58,475 nucleotides of DNA, taken from IMG/VR virus record IMGVR_UViG_3300003937_000086, positions 1 through 58,475 of that record; one strand, written 5' to 3'. The stretch's first letter is position 1, and each line of letters opens with the position of its first letter. A program made the position numbers and the translations under genes. Of this stretch, positions 38,919 through 47,666 are shown piece after piece. This DNA is from a virus. Below the pieces are notes generated by a model. The model was not told where the DNA came from, searched no databases, and saw only the letters and a program-made list of their open reading frames with translations.

Positions 38919-41149
38919 TATTCTTGTTCACGAAACTTCAAGGCGGCTTGCGCGTCGCGGATCGCTTGCTCTTGGTCGAACTTCTGTTGCTTGATAGCCA
39001 TGTCTAGTTCAGCCTTCTGCTGCGTGATCTGCATATCGACTTGCGCCTTCTGTAGCTTCATGTCTACCTCAGACATCTGAGGCTGTCCAGCACCATCTTC
39101 AGAAATTTGCTGCTGCTGTTGCTGCTCTCTCTGAATCTTCTCCAACGCCTTCATGGTGTTGTTGATCGCCTCTTCAGCATACTGGAGAACCTGCTTGGCG
39201 TTTCCGACCACGGCCCCCAATGCAGGGTCACCGGATGCGTATTGGGCGGTCTCGGAAATGTGCTGGTAGAGTGCCTGCAACGCCGGAAGAACCTGCTGCG
39301 GGTCTGCTTGGCCTTCGTTGATGGCCTGAATGAACTGCTGCAACAGCGGGACGTGCAACTGCAAGTGCTGGCCGTGTAGCTCGCTGGAGACAACAGGAAC
39401 CTGCTGGCCCTGCTGCAACTGCTGGTTCTCAAGATACGCGATCTTGGTATCTACCGTCTGTCTCTCCGACTCTTGTGCCGGAACGTAGCGATCCGCGAGG
39501 TCGTGGCCGACACGAGTGCTAACGATGTCGCGAGTAAGGTTACGGCGACCAACGTCGTCGAATTGGCCACTAATCCCTTGAAGCTCGCGAAGCGAGACGA
39601 GTCTGTTTGCGTGCGATCCATTGCCAATGGAACGAACTGCTTTGGTCTGTGCGACATCTAATTTTTTAATGAATTCTTTCTCTACGCCCCGCTTCTCACA
39701 GCGGTCGAAGAAATCTTTAATCGCCGCGTCAGGCCGCTTGACCTGAACAATACGGCGGACCATCTCGCGCATCAGGCGAGTCCAACTTGAGTAGAATAGG
39801 TTAAGCGTTGAACCACTAATCCTTGTAGCGACATCCATGTCCGCTACCACCTGCATCTTGTTCTTGTATGGCGAGGTCTGGTTCGGACCATACGGCGACA
39901 TCGTATCAGTGTTGAGGTTCAACTGCTGAGTGAGATCCTGCAAGGCTGGCTGAACCGCTGTTCCTAAGTTCGGGATAGCCTTCTCGACGATCTTCACGTT
40001 CGGTGACATCACGGCATACGCTCCGTAGAACGTGAAGCTGAGTTCGTCTAGCGAGCGTTGGTTCTCCGGCTGGATCATAACAGCCGACGCCAGCATCGCG
40101 CCGTCAATCTGCTGACAGCGGAGCCTGTTACTGGTCTGGATGTGGGAGAAGATCCGCTGGCCGAGTCCTCTGATCGAATGATAAGTGCCGTTACTACCTA
40201 CTCCATAAGTGAAGAAGATATACGCCTGTTCAGGGGTATCGTAGCGACTGACCTTCTTGTAGAGGAAATCTTTAGGACTGGACTCAGCGGATATGTAATG
40301 ACTCACGCTACCGTCGATCTCGCGCACCCAGTAGTGCAGCACGTCAACGGTAGGGTTCTGGATGCCGGTGTAGAGATCGTTGTTCTTGATCTCTGCCTGC
40401 AACGCTTCGTAATCAGAGTAGGTGTTGCCGGACGTGTAGGCGCGGCCCGAGGTCTTGACGTTCTCCATCATGACCCGCTTGACCTCTTCGACGTTCCAGC
40501 CGACAGCCTTAGCGGCCTTCTCGTTCTTAATAAAGTGGTATAGTTCGTGTAGCTGATACTGGCGGCGTCCGACCGCGATATCGATTGAGTTCTCCGATGC
40601 CTGCGACTGGCGGGGAATCAGAATGTCAGCGAAGCCGCCGACGCGGAACTTCCAGTCTTCTGGAGAGTCAAAGTAGGCGACTCCTACTCCGTGCTTGATG
40701 AACTGTGTGCAGAGGCGGAGGTAGCTACTGTGGAACTCCGGCCAACGTCGGAAGAGATCCGTAAGCTCTTGCGCTACGATGTCCTCCTTCGGCCCTGCTT
40801 CGCTTCGCTCGCCTGTCGTAGCCTTTACCTCCACAAGACGCTCCAGAGAGGTGTAGAGGTCAACGTAGGCCGAAAGAGAGATATCCAGCAGACGCTGCGC
40901 CTCTCCGAAGTTCAGGTTGGTCTTGAGTCCCTGACCACTGGCCGCTAACTGCGATTCGTTGTAGGGTGCGACGCCGTCGAACATACTGTCGATCCGCGAG
41001 CGGTTCACGGCGGACTTCTCGTCTGCGCGGAGCAAGGTTGCAAAAATACCTACGGCGGCTTTTACATCCTTGAGACGTGTTTCGACAGGCTTACCCTTCT
41101 CATCGAGGCTCCCTAAGTCGAGGCCGTCTAAGTCAATTAAGTTTGACAT
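38918..41149 (-). CDS. Portal (head-tail connector) protein, 743 aa
   Basis: Start chosen at ATG 41149 (MSNLIDLDGLDLGSLDEKGK). The protein is long and helical with a stem region, ends in a Gln-rich coiled-coil domain (about residues 690-743, with a run of Q), and contains the segment DVATRISGSTLNLFYSSWTR before another basic helix, as in T7-type connectors (PF12236 as I recall it). The residues QTSPYKNKMQV just before it and the position before the scaffold and capsid genes also fit. Its C-terminal coiled coil is longer than in T7 gp8. Confidence 0.82.
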   Translation of the reverse strand: MSNLIDLDGLDLGSLDEKGKPVETRLKDVKAAVGIFATLLRADEKSAVNRSRIDSMFDGVAPYNESQLAASGQGLKTNLNFGEAQRLLDISLSAYVDLYTSLERLVEVKATTGERSEAGPKEDIVAQELTDLFRRWPEFHSSYLRLCTQFIKHGVGVAYFDSPEDWKFRVGGFADILIPRQSQASENSIDIAVGRRQYQLHELYHFIKNEKAAKAVGWNVEEVKRVMMENVKTSGRAYTSGNTYSDYEALQAEIKNNDLYTGIQNPTVDVLHYWVREIDGSVSHYISAESSPKDFLYKKVSRYDTPEQAYIFFTYGVGSNGTYHSIRGLGQRIFSHIQTSNRLRCQQIDGAMLASAVMIQPENQRSLDELSFTFYGAYAVMSPNVKIVEKAIPNLGTAVQPALQDLTQQLNLNTDTMSPYGPNQTSPYKNKMQVVADMDVATRISGSTLNLFYSSWTRLMREMVRRIVQVKRPDAAIKDFFDRCEKRGVEKEFIKKLDVAQTKAVRSIGNGSHANRLVSLRELQGISGQFDDVGRRNLTRDIVSTRVGHDLADRYVPAQESERQTVDTKIAYLENQQLQQGQQVPVVSSELHGQHLQLHVPLLQQFIQAINEGQADPQQVLPALQALYQHISETAQYASGDPALGAVVGNAKQVLQYAEEAINNTMKALEKIQREQQQQQQISEDGAGQPQMSEVDMKLQKAQVDMQITQQKAELDMAIKQQKFDQEQAIRDAQAALKFREQE

Positions 41150-41181
41150 ACTTGGCGAGTATATTGGTTTGGCGCGTAATG

Positions 41182-41622
41182 TCAATCATTGGGGTAAGCC
41201 TCCTCCATAATCTTCTCCATCCGCACCCAGTGGGCGCGACCATCTTCCGTCTTGAGTCGAACGTATTCTTTCTTACCGAAGTCCTTAGTATGTACTAAGA
41301 AGGGGTTTCCTCGATGGCGATTCCCAGTCTTCTGGAACTTCCAGACGGCTCCGTAAGGCGTTACCTTGTAATCGGGGTAGTCGGATACCACTACGAACTC
41401 CTCGTCTGGTAGACCGTGTCGGGCTACAGACGGGTTGCCGTGGTTTACCAGCCTGTATACGCCCTCGTCGTCAGTAACGTAAGAGTGGTGTTTAAGGTTG
41501 CTCCAATACCGCTTTAACTTCTTATCGGTTTTCAGGTTGTATACGTAGTCGTCATCAGTCAGGGCGTAATGGGACGCTCCTTCAATGGGTATCCAATTTT
41601 CGGGTATTATGTGTTCGGTCAT
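41182..41622 (-). CDS. NUMOD4-like DNA-binding protein, 146 aa
   Basis: Two copies of a homing-endonuclease DNA-binding motif appear: IPENWIPIEGASHYALTDDD, and FVVVSDYPDYKVTPYGAVW ending EYVRLKTEDGRAHWVRMEKI. The second follows the NUMOD4 pattern (W/VVSDYP-YKVT-YG-VW). No HNH or GIY-YIG catalytic core follows. It lies upstream of the portal gene and just downstream of the two hairpin copies. It could be a remnant homing-endonuclease binding module or an independent DNA-binding protein. Confidence 0.6.
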   Translation of the reverse strand: MTEHIIPENWIPIEGASHYALTDDDYVYNLKTDKKLKRYWSNLKHHSYVTDDEGVYRLVNHGNPSVARHGLPDEEFVVVSDYPDYKVTPYGAVWKFQKTGNRHRGNPFLVHTKDFGKKEYVRLKTEDGRAHWVRMEKIMEEAYPND

Positions 41623-41634
41623 GTCGAAAGTGGT

Positions 41635-41715
41635 AAAAAAAACTTTTCTCTGAGGCTCTTAGTACTCCTTTATATATAGAGGGGTACTAAAGGTCCAGAA
41701 GAAAAGTTTTTTTTT
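41635..41715. terminator. Long inverted-repeat hairpin element, copy B
   Basis: Inverted repeat with A-run plus CTTTTCT at the left and AGAAAAG plus T-run at the right. Inner arms contain CTTAGTACTCCT and GGGGTACTAAAG around a TATATA centre. Nearly identical to copy C and to the reverse complement of copy A at 6136-6214. Located between the 86-aa gene and the NUMOD4-like gene, as a bidirectional terminator could be. Confidence 0.75.
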
Positions 41716-41754
41716 CTGGATTTAGATGCTGTTTTTCCGGTAATCCATATCGGT

Positions 41755-41831
41755 AAAAAAACTTTTCTCTGAGGCTCTTAGTACTCCTTTATATATAGAG
41801 GGGTACTAAAGGCCCAGAAGAAAAGTTTTTT
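41755..41831. terminator. Long inverted-repeat hairpin element, copy C
   Basis: Same sequence as copy B apart from one substitution and shorter homopolymers; its right end overlaps the stop of the 86-aa gene. The tandem arrangement B plus C, separated by about 39 bp, may form one double terminator or a recombination substrate. Confidence 0.75.
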
Positions 41832-42090
41832 ATTGGGGTTTTAGTGCCGCTTTTCTAGCACGTCTTTTCTCCATGATTTTAGTCTTGTTTTTGCTGTAAT
41901 ACTCTTTGTTGTAACTACTTACACGTTTTTTAAACGCCTCATATTCCTCCGGTTCTAGGACTTTCGCCACCTCCAACTTTCGAGAGTAGCTGTATTTTGT
42001 CTTACGGTAATACTCATTTTGGTAGTCGAGCCTCTTTTCCCGATTCTTCAAATAGTATTCCTTCTTCTTTTTTGGGTCGTAGTTAGCCAT
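41830..42090 (-). CDS. Small basic protein with a shared C-terminal peptide, 86 aa
   Basis: ATG 42090 (MANYDPKKKKEYYLKNREKR) chosen over the TTG start at 42096. Strongly Lys/Arg-rich with a central segment KVLEPEEYEAFKKRV that matches the C-terminus of the 543-aa protein (KVLEPDEFEEFKKRV). Without an enzyme motif, it may bind nucleic acid and share a docking peptide with that virion candidate. It is the first gene after a promoter-like sequence and ends inside hairpin copy C. Confidence 0.6.
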   Translation of the reverse strand: MANYDPKKKKEYYLKNREKRLDYQNEYYRKTKYSYSRKLEVAKVLEPEEYEAFKKRVSSYNKEYYSKNKTKIMEKRRARKAALKPQ

Positions 42091-42095
42091 GCCCA

Positions 42096-42124
42096 ACTCT
42101 AGTCGAAAGCCAGACCCCCGTCAA
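42096..42124 (-). promoter_or_regulatory. Sigma70-like promoter candidate for the leftward late genes
   Basis: On the minus strand TTGACG (plus 42119-42124) and TAGAGT (42096-42101) are exactly 17 bp apart, with an A-tract just upstream of the -35 resembling an UP element. The start would fall almost at the ATG of the 86-aa gene, so its message may be leaderless. The -10 matches only four of six consensus bases. Confidence 0.4.
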
Positions 42125-42350
42125 TTTTTTTCTAAACACACATATATACATGATGGACTCCGTCCAAAAAGTCGAGACCTACCGGTGGCGTCTCCCGAAC
42201 CCCGAACCCCGAATCACTATCACTATCATCACATCACGATACCACGATGCGTGAATAGTGGAGAGGGATCAGGGAAGCGGGATTCATGATGAGGGGATCA
42301 GGGAATCAGGTGTCGGCGGATCAGCGAGGCGGCGCGGCTTTGATATGCAT

Positions 42351-42480
42351 CGGACTGGACTGGACTGGACTGGACTGGACTGGACTGGACTGGACTGGAC
42401 TGGACTGGACTGGACTGGACTGGACTGGACTGGGCTGGGCTGGGCTGGGCTGGGCTGGGCTGGGCTGGGCTGGGCTGGGC
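42351..42480. repeat. Pentanucleotide satellite: CGGAC plus 15 TGGAC then 10 TGGGC
   Basis: Twenty-six consecutive 5-bp units (130 bp): one CGGAC, fifteen TGGAC (42356-42430), and ten TGGGC (42431-42480). The change from A to G at unit position four is abrupt. Open frames across it are artefacts of the 5-bp period. Perfect arrays of this kind slip easily, so copy number may vary and assembly may be unreliable here. Confidence 0.95.
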
Positions 42481-42483
42481 CAC

Positions 42484-42519
42484 GCTTCCCGCTTCCCGCT
42501 TCCCGCTTCCCTGCTTCCC
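42484..42519. repeat. Heptanucleotide GCTTCCC repeats
   Basis: Four consecutive GCTTCCC units followed by one more after a single T, directly right of the pentanucleotide satellite. Together they form a strongly strand-asymmetric block. Confidence 0.85.
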
Positions 42520-42671
42520 TTATCCCGATTCTTGATTATCGAAAAAAGATTCGATTGTGCTTGCAATAGGTCAATTCCTTTTCTTGGCCCTCAGATGCGA
42601 TCTGAGAGCGTTTGCCCCCATCCGGCTACTGGTATTCAATTTCTTTTCAAAACGCGATCCTGAGCGATTCG

Positions 42672-42720
42672 CTGTTCTGTTGAACAGTGGAAAGGGTGTT
42701 CAAAACTTTGCCTTTATATA
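42672..42720. promoter_or_regulatory. Possible operator cluster and -10-like box
   Basis: Palindromic half-sites CTGTTC-TGT-TGAACAG (about 42672-42687), another TGTTC at about 42697-42701, then a TATATA box at 42715-42720. The half-sites resemble those bound by LexA- or repressor-type proteins, but no good -35 is spaced from the box and no repressor gene is adjacent. Weak. Confidence 0.25.
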
Positions 42721-43300
42721 GTGGTGTTTTTTGAGGGGCAGCCGGAACAGGAATAGCCGTTGAGTGGTAAGGGATTAGGGAGTTTGTCGAGTCAGAGGGA
42801 AAAGAAACTGAAGAATAGAGGAGAAAAGAAGTTGACCAGCAAACGAGATACGACTACCGTTGCGGCAGGTTGACGTGAGTCAGCCGCCCAGCAAGCTCCG
42901 AGAGCAACAGCCCAAGTTAGGCCAGTCTGGATGAGGAGGGGCAAGTGATCATGGATCGCCCCGCCAATCTCCTCTCTCCCGATTCCCCGTCGAGTCTGAG
43001 CCGCTACCAAGCCGCCACGATTAAGAGACCTTCGGATATCATGAGAGAAGAGAAACCGACCGCCAAAGGAAACCGACCATAACGCTACAGCGATGGAAGG
43101 ACCACAGCGGCCAGCGGCGCGAATGCCCCACTGGAAACCATAAGATCGGAGCAGCTCTAGAGAGGGTCCGGTCGGAGATCACACAGTGAGGGTCCGCCAC
43201 GATCCCGCCTCATTCAATCCGCCATGACCAAGAGAGAGCGATTGGATAGGGGCAAGCTGAACGAATGTTTGGAGGAGCGGATATAACCATGCAACTCACT

Positions 43301-43366
43301 AGCAGTCCCGCTTCGGCGGGGCATAGCTGACAGCCTCCGGCCAGTCCGGAAGCTGTCAGCTATGAA
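43301..43366 (+). ncRNA. Structured leader, copy 1 (two hairpins ending at a start codon)
   Basis: An exact 66-bp sequence that recurs at 43577-43642. First hairpin: CCCGC-TTCG-GCGGG with a UUCG tetraloop; then the linker GCATAG; then a second long hairpin AGCTGACAGC...GCTGTCAGCT with inner TCCGG/CCGGA. The ATG of the downstream gene (43362) directly follows the second stem, so folding could control translation. The only GGAAG Shine-Dalgarno-like bases lie in the second stem. Confidence 0.7.
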
Positions 43367-43568
43367 TGAACTAAATATTGAACTAACTACTGAGCAAATC
43401 AAGACACTGACCGATTCTGAGTTCTGGGATCACTACGGAATGATCGCCGAAGCCGCGACTCAATGCCCGCAATCAGGCATCTATCGATTCGATGTCACCG
43501 AGCTTAGACGCTTCCAGAATGAAGCACATCGCCGCCTATTGGAGTCGATGGCCCTTCCTAAAAAGTGA
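43362..43568 (+). CDS. Small protein of the accessory arm, 68 aa
   Basis: Starts at ATG 43362 directly behind leader copy 1. Acidic and helical (IELTTEQIKTLTDSEFWDHY, DVTELRRFQNEAHRRLLE); no motif recognised. It ends 69 bp before the start codon of the AAA ATPase gene, and the second leader copy fills that gap. It is probably the first gene of the same regulated set. It might be a small regulator or a component of the AAA/VWA module. Confidence 0.55.
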   Translation: MNELNIELTTEQIKTLTDSEFWDHYGMIAEAATQCPQSGIYRFDVTELRRFQNEAHRRLLESMALPKK

Positions 43569-43576
43569 ATCCTAAA

Positions 43577-43642
43577 AGCAGTCCCGCTTCGGCGGGGCAT
43601 AGCTGACAGCCTCCGGCCAGTCCGGAAGCTGTCAGCTATGAA
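43577..43642 (+). ncRNA. Structured leader, copy 2
   Basis: Identical over 66 bp to 43301-43366, including the UUCG-capped hairpin, the GCATAG linker and the long second hairpin that ends at the ATG of the AAA ATPase gene (43638). Perfect duplication 276 bp apart with different downstream genes suggests a portable cis-regulatory unit. Confidence 0.7.
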
Positions 43643-44741
43643 AGCAAACAATACCCCGACCGCCAATACGGTCGATCAGATAGAAGCGGTTGCCAAGGCC
43701 GCTCTCGCCTCAGATAACTTCCTCCGGATACTTGGCAGATCCGGAGCTGGTAAAACCACGCTGGCCGCCAAGCTGGCAAAGGCTCTCGGCATCGATGCCG
43801 ACCGTGTCAAACTGGTCAACTTCTCCGGCAGCTTGCCATCACAAGTGATCGGCCAGTTAATGCCCGATGCCGCCAGCCGCGAAAGCTGGCGGACCAAGCC
43901 GATTGACCTGCCGCTCCGGCAGGATGTCGGCGATGATCCATATCTCATCATTCTAGATGAGTTTGAAAGCTGGGAGCAAAGCATACAGTGTCTCTTTCAT
44001 GGATTGAAGTCGCCGGATGGCGTGCCGCGAGTCGGCAGTCATGAGCTTCCGAAAGGCACGTTCGTGGTCTTGACTGGCAATCGTCGGGAGGACGCCGCCG
44101 CCAGCAATACTGGCAAGGCTCCGATCGTCGGCAGATCGTCCTCCATCGAATGGCTCCCGACTGTCAAGTCGTGGGCCGATCACGAAGGTGAACGTGCCGC
44201 CGCAAGTCCGATAGCCGCCTTCCTTGGCTACGCCGCCAAGGCCGGATCGGAAGTCGCCGACTTCTTTTGTCCCGCCCCGCCGAAACCTTGGCGCGGCGAG
44301 CCTTACCCACAGCCCCGTGAATGGTCCGCCGCTCTCGCAGTGGAAGCCAGTCCGGCATGGCCAGCCGATCCGGCATTGCAGAATTTGATTCTGGCATCGA
44401 AGGTCGGCCAGTCCGCCGCCGATGCTTGCACGGCGTTCTTATCGCTGGCCAAGAAGATCTTGCCATTGATGGAGTCAATCCTGAAAGGCGAGGCATCACT
44501 GCCGACATCGCCGCAGGATCGATACGCCATCGCTCACTGTGCAATCAGGAGAGCGATTGACCTTGCCGGTAATGATCCGGAGGCCGCCGTTGCCGGTGGC
44601 CACCTCGATCCGATCATCGAGCGGGTATTACTCCCACTCGGACCGGAAATGAGAATCTGGTCCTTCTCCGCCGCCAAGGCGGCTGGCATACCATTGGAGC
44701 TTCACAGAGCGCAAGCTCAACTCCAGAACCTTAACCTCTAA
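43638..44741 (+). CDS. MoxR-type AAA ATPase, 367 aa
   Basis: Walker A GRSGAGKTT (33-41), Walker B IILDEFE (Asp107, Glu108) and sensor 1 VVLTGNRRED (Asn148) in canonical order. The C-terminal half is Pro/Ala-rich and helical. MoxR-type ATPases work with VWA proteins to activate or assemble targets, and a VWA protein is encoded two genes downstream. Base composition differs from the phage core: Gly/Ala/Pro codons ending in C and a visibly higher GC content suggest recent acquisition. Regulated by leader copy 2. Confidence 0.85.
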   Translation: MKANNTPTANTVDQIEAVAKAALASDNFLRILGRSGAGKTTLAAKLAKALGIDADRVKLVNFSGSLPSQVIGQLMPDAASRESWRTKPIDLPLRQDVGDDPYLIILDEFESWEQSIQCLFHGLKSPDGVPRVGSHELPKGTFVVLTGNRREDAAASNTGKAPIVGRSSSIEWLPTVKSWADHEGERAAASPIAAFLGYAAKAGSEVADFFCPAPPKPWRGEPYPQPREWSAALAVEASPAWPADPALQNLILASKVGQSAADACTAFLSLAKKILPLMESILKGEASLPTSPQDRYAIAHCAIRRAIDLAGNDPEAAVAGGHLDPIIERVLLPLGPEMRIWSFSAAKAAGIPLELHRAQAQLQNLNL

Positions 44742-44759
44742 TCTAGAAAAACCAATACC

Positions 44760-45647
44760 ATGAAAGAATTGAATTCAATACTAATTGCCAAGGTTTCCAC
44801 CGCGAAACCATCACTGACCCGCTCACTTCCGAAACAACTCACTGACCTCTGCCGCCGTGCCGGAGTCGATGAGGCGGAGGTCAACGCACCTTCCGTCAAA
44901 GTTGTGAAGTCGGAGCTGGTGAAAGAAGCCTTCAAACTAATTAACGGAATGACTCCGTTTCTCCGAAAGGGAAAGGTCGGCGTGACCGGAGAGCAACTCT
45001 CCAAAGGCTTGGCCGTTGATGAGATCAACGGCGCGACCTATATCAAGGCCGCCGATGTCGAGGGCATCCAGAAAGAGTTCGACGCCCGTAGGTCAAACCT
45101 CGACAAGCTCCTCGATCAGATCGGGAATCAATACGATTCCCTGATCAGGGAGCGACTGGCAGAGATCGGCAATCTCCGATTCGAGGTCGAAGTTCCAAGC
45201 CGCGAGGAATTCCTCGCCGACTTTGGATTCGACTTGGAATTCCGGTCGGTTGACAGTGGCGTTTCAAACGCCGTCCTCGATCAAGTAAGCGGCGAGGTCG
45301 CCGCCCGACTTCGGGCAAACAATGCCAAGGTGCAGGATGAATTCCGCGCCGCCCATGCCCAGCCGATCCGGACCTGCATTTCGGAGCTGACCGAAACCAT
45401 CGGCCAGCTTGTCGATGGCAAGCGGCTCCGGCAGGAGCGGCTCGACAAGGTCGTGGCCGCCGCCGCCGATATGCGTGAGCAAAATTGGCTTGGCCTGCCG
45501 GACCTCTCCGGTCTGGCAACCAAGCTTGAGGGGCTGGCAGCCAAGAAGGAAGACCTTCCCACTGCCGCCGATAGAGAGGCCCACGCCGACAAGGCAAAGG
45601 CCGTGAAGGCGGAGGCCGAAAACGTCCTCGCCGGATTTGGAATCTAA
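44760..45647 (+). CDS. Coiled-coil partner protein of the AAA/VWA operon, 295 aa
   Basis: Helical nearly throughout: IQKEFDARRSNLDKLLDQIG, AARLRANNAKVQDEFRAAHA, ADMREQNWLGLPDLSGLATK, with Leu/Glu heptads. No catalytic motif. It sits between the AAA ATPase and the VWA gene, with short gaps on both sides, as a third subunit would. A DUF3150-like protein occupies this position in some bacterial MoxR operons; I mention this as a possibility only. GC-rich like its neighbours. Confidence 0.6.
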   Translation: MKELNSILIAKVSTAKPSLTRSLPKQLTDLCRRAGVDEAEVNAPSVKVVKSELVKEAFKLINGMTPFLRKGKVGVTGEQLSKGLAVDEINGATYIKAADVEGIQKEFDARRSNLDKLLDQIGNQYDSLIRERLAEIGNLRFEVEVPSREEFLADFGFDLEFRSVDSGVSNAVLDQVSGEVAARLRANNAKVQDEFRAAHAQPIRTCISELTETIGQLVDGKRLRQERLDKVVAAAADMREQNWLGLPDLSGLATKLEGLAAKKEDLPTAADREAHADKAKAVKAEAENVLAGFGI

Positions 45648-45662
45648 GTAGAAACTGATAAT

Positions 45663-46959
<1,297 letters not shown>

Positions 46960-46973
46960 CAGAGGTCCAACAT

Positions 46974-47022
46974 TGCTCCCGCCTTCGGGCGGGGGCATAG
47001 TTGGATTGATCAAATCAATCCT
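46974..47022 (+). ncRNA. Structured leader, diverged copy 3
   Basis: CTCCCGC-CTTCGG-GCGGG hairpin, then the same GCATAG linker, then a second hairpin GGATTGA-TCAAA-TCAATCC whose stem sequence is completely different from copies 1 and 2. Retained architecture with changed pairing supports a functional RNA. It lies between the VWA gene and the HTH gene at 47045. Confidence 0.55.
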
Positions 47023-47044
47023 GCTAAAACCATAGACCAGAAAA

Positions 47045-47416
47045 ATGAATAAGACAAAAATAGATCCGGAGCGAGTGGCCGATGCCATCGCCCATCATTA
47101 CATCGAAACCGGCGAGGCAATCTTCGGCATCGATCTCGCGGAGAAACTCGGAGTCAGTCGATCCCGACTCGATCAATACATCGAGATCTCAGCCATCGCC
47201 GACATTAAAATGAAAGTGAACCCTGACACCGCGAGCCAAAGGCTACGGAAAAGCAGAGCGTATCTCCCGAAATTGCGGGACTTGCGGCGATACATTCTCC
47301 GGCAAAAAGAGGAGGTCATCCAAGACCTCATGAATGAAGTAGACAAATCCGATGATCGAGTCGCGCTCCCGATATGGCGAGTCGTGAATCAGTTACGTGA
47401 TAAACCAGAAAACTAG
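47045..47416 (+). CDS. Helix-turn-helix-containing small protein, 123 aa
   Basis: The N-terminal half contains FGIDLAEKLGVSRSRLDQYI, a helix-turn-helix-like arrangement, and is followed by a helical tail ending in a basic/acidic mix. May be a DNA-binding regulator of this arm, as it follows a leader of the same type as the AAA operon. It overlaps no neighbour; the next ATG is two bases after its stop. Confidence 0.55.
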   Translation: MNKTKIDPERVADAIAHHYIETGEAIFGIDLAEKLGVSRSRLDQYIEISAIADIKMKVNPDTASQRLRKSRAYLPKLRDLRRYILRQKEEVIQDLMNEVDKSDDRVALPIWRVVNQLRDKPEN

Positions 47417-47417
47417 T

Positions 47418-47651
47418 ATGAACCAATACCGATACACACAGACGGAGCTTCAATCGCTCCCACCGTCATTCGGCGGCAATAATGATTACGGTTGCGAGAC
47501 CGTCACCTGCTTCTCGCCCTCGCCTAAGAAGGCAGTCGCGATGGAGGGAACCATCACCCGCTCCCGTGAGGGAGTCGAGGGCGTCCCCGTCCTCTTGAAT
47601 GCGACCCTCGTCGCCCCCAACGGTCGAGTCGTTTTCGACCGTTGGGATTAA
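47418..47651 (+). CDS. Small protein, 77 aa
   Basis: ATG 47418, two bases after the preceding stop. It opens MNQYRYTQTELQSLPPSFGG and continues with NDYGCETVTCFSPSPKKAVA, then a beta-rich end (VPVLLNATLVAPNGRVVFDR). Two cysteines, no TM segment. Tight spacing supports translation coupled to the HTH gene. Function unknown. Confidence 0.5.
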   Translation: MNQYRYTQTELQSLPPSFGGNNDYGCETVTCFSPSPKKAVAMEGTITRSREGVEGVPVLLNATLVAPNGRVVFDRWD

Positions 47652-47666
47652 CCCTGAACTAATCCA

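Larger units (their letters stand above)
42091..43361. other. Gene-free region with satellite repeats and short palindromes
   Basis: No convincing gene is present on either strand. It holds a run of CGAACCCCGAACCCC-type text (about 42190-42215), the TGGAC/TGGGC satellite (42351-42480), a GCTTCCC heptamer cluster, and GTTC/GAAC half-sites with a TATATA box (42672-42720). It separates the leftward virion block from the rightward accessory arm. It might contain an origin of replication, a packaging site or promoters in both directions. The right part (42750-43300) shows no structure I could interpret. Confidence 0.6.

Noticed and set aside
42301-42520. CRISPR array
   Set aside because: The repeats are 5-7 bp tandem units without spacers, so they are satellites rather than a CRISPR.
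42258-42663. Open reading frames of Thr-Gly-Leu-Asp-Trp repeats across the satellite
   Set aside because: A 5-bp repeat without stops is open in several frames on both strands; composition is artificial and no start context or homology is visible.
42672-42720. LexA/SOS box
   Set aside because: GTTC/GAAC half-sites are present but spacing does not match a standard box and no repressor gene is adjacent, so I left it as a weak operator candidate.
42792-43010. Minus-strand ORF of 72 residues in the gene-free region
   Set aside because: Low-complexity start, no ribosome site, and no motif; likely chance.
42091-43361. tRNA genes in the gene-free region
   Set aside because: No cloverleaf-like set of arms with a T-loop GTTCGA-type segment was found by eye.
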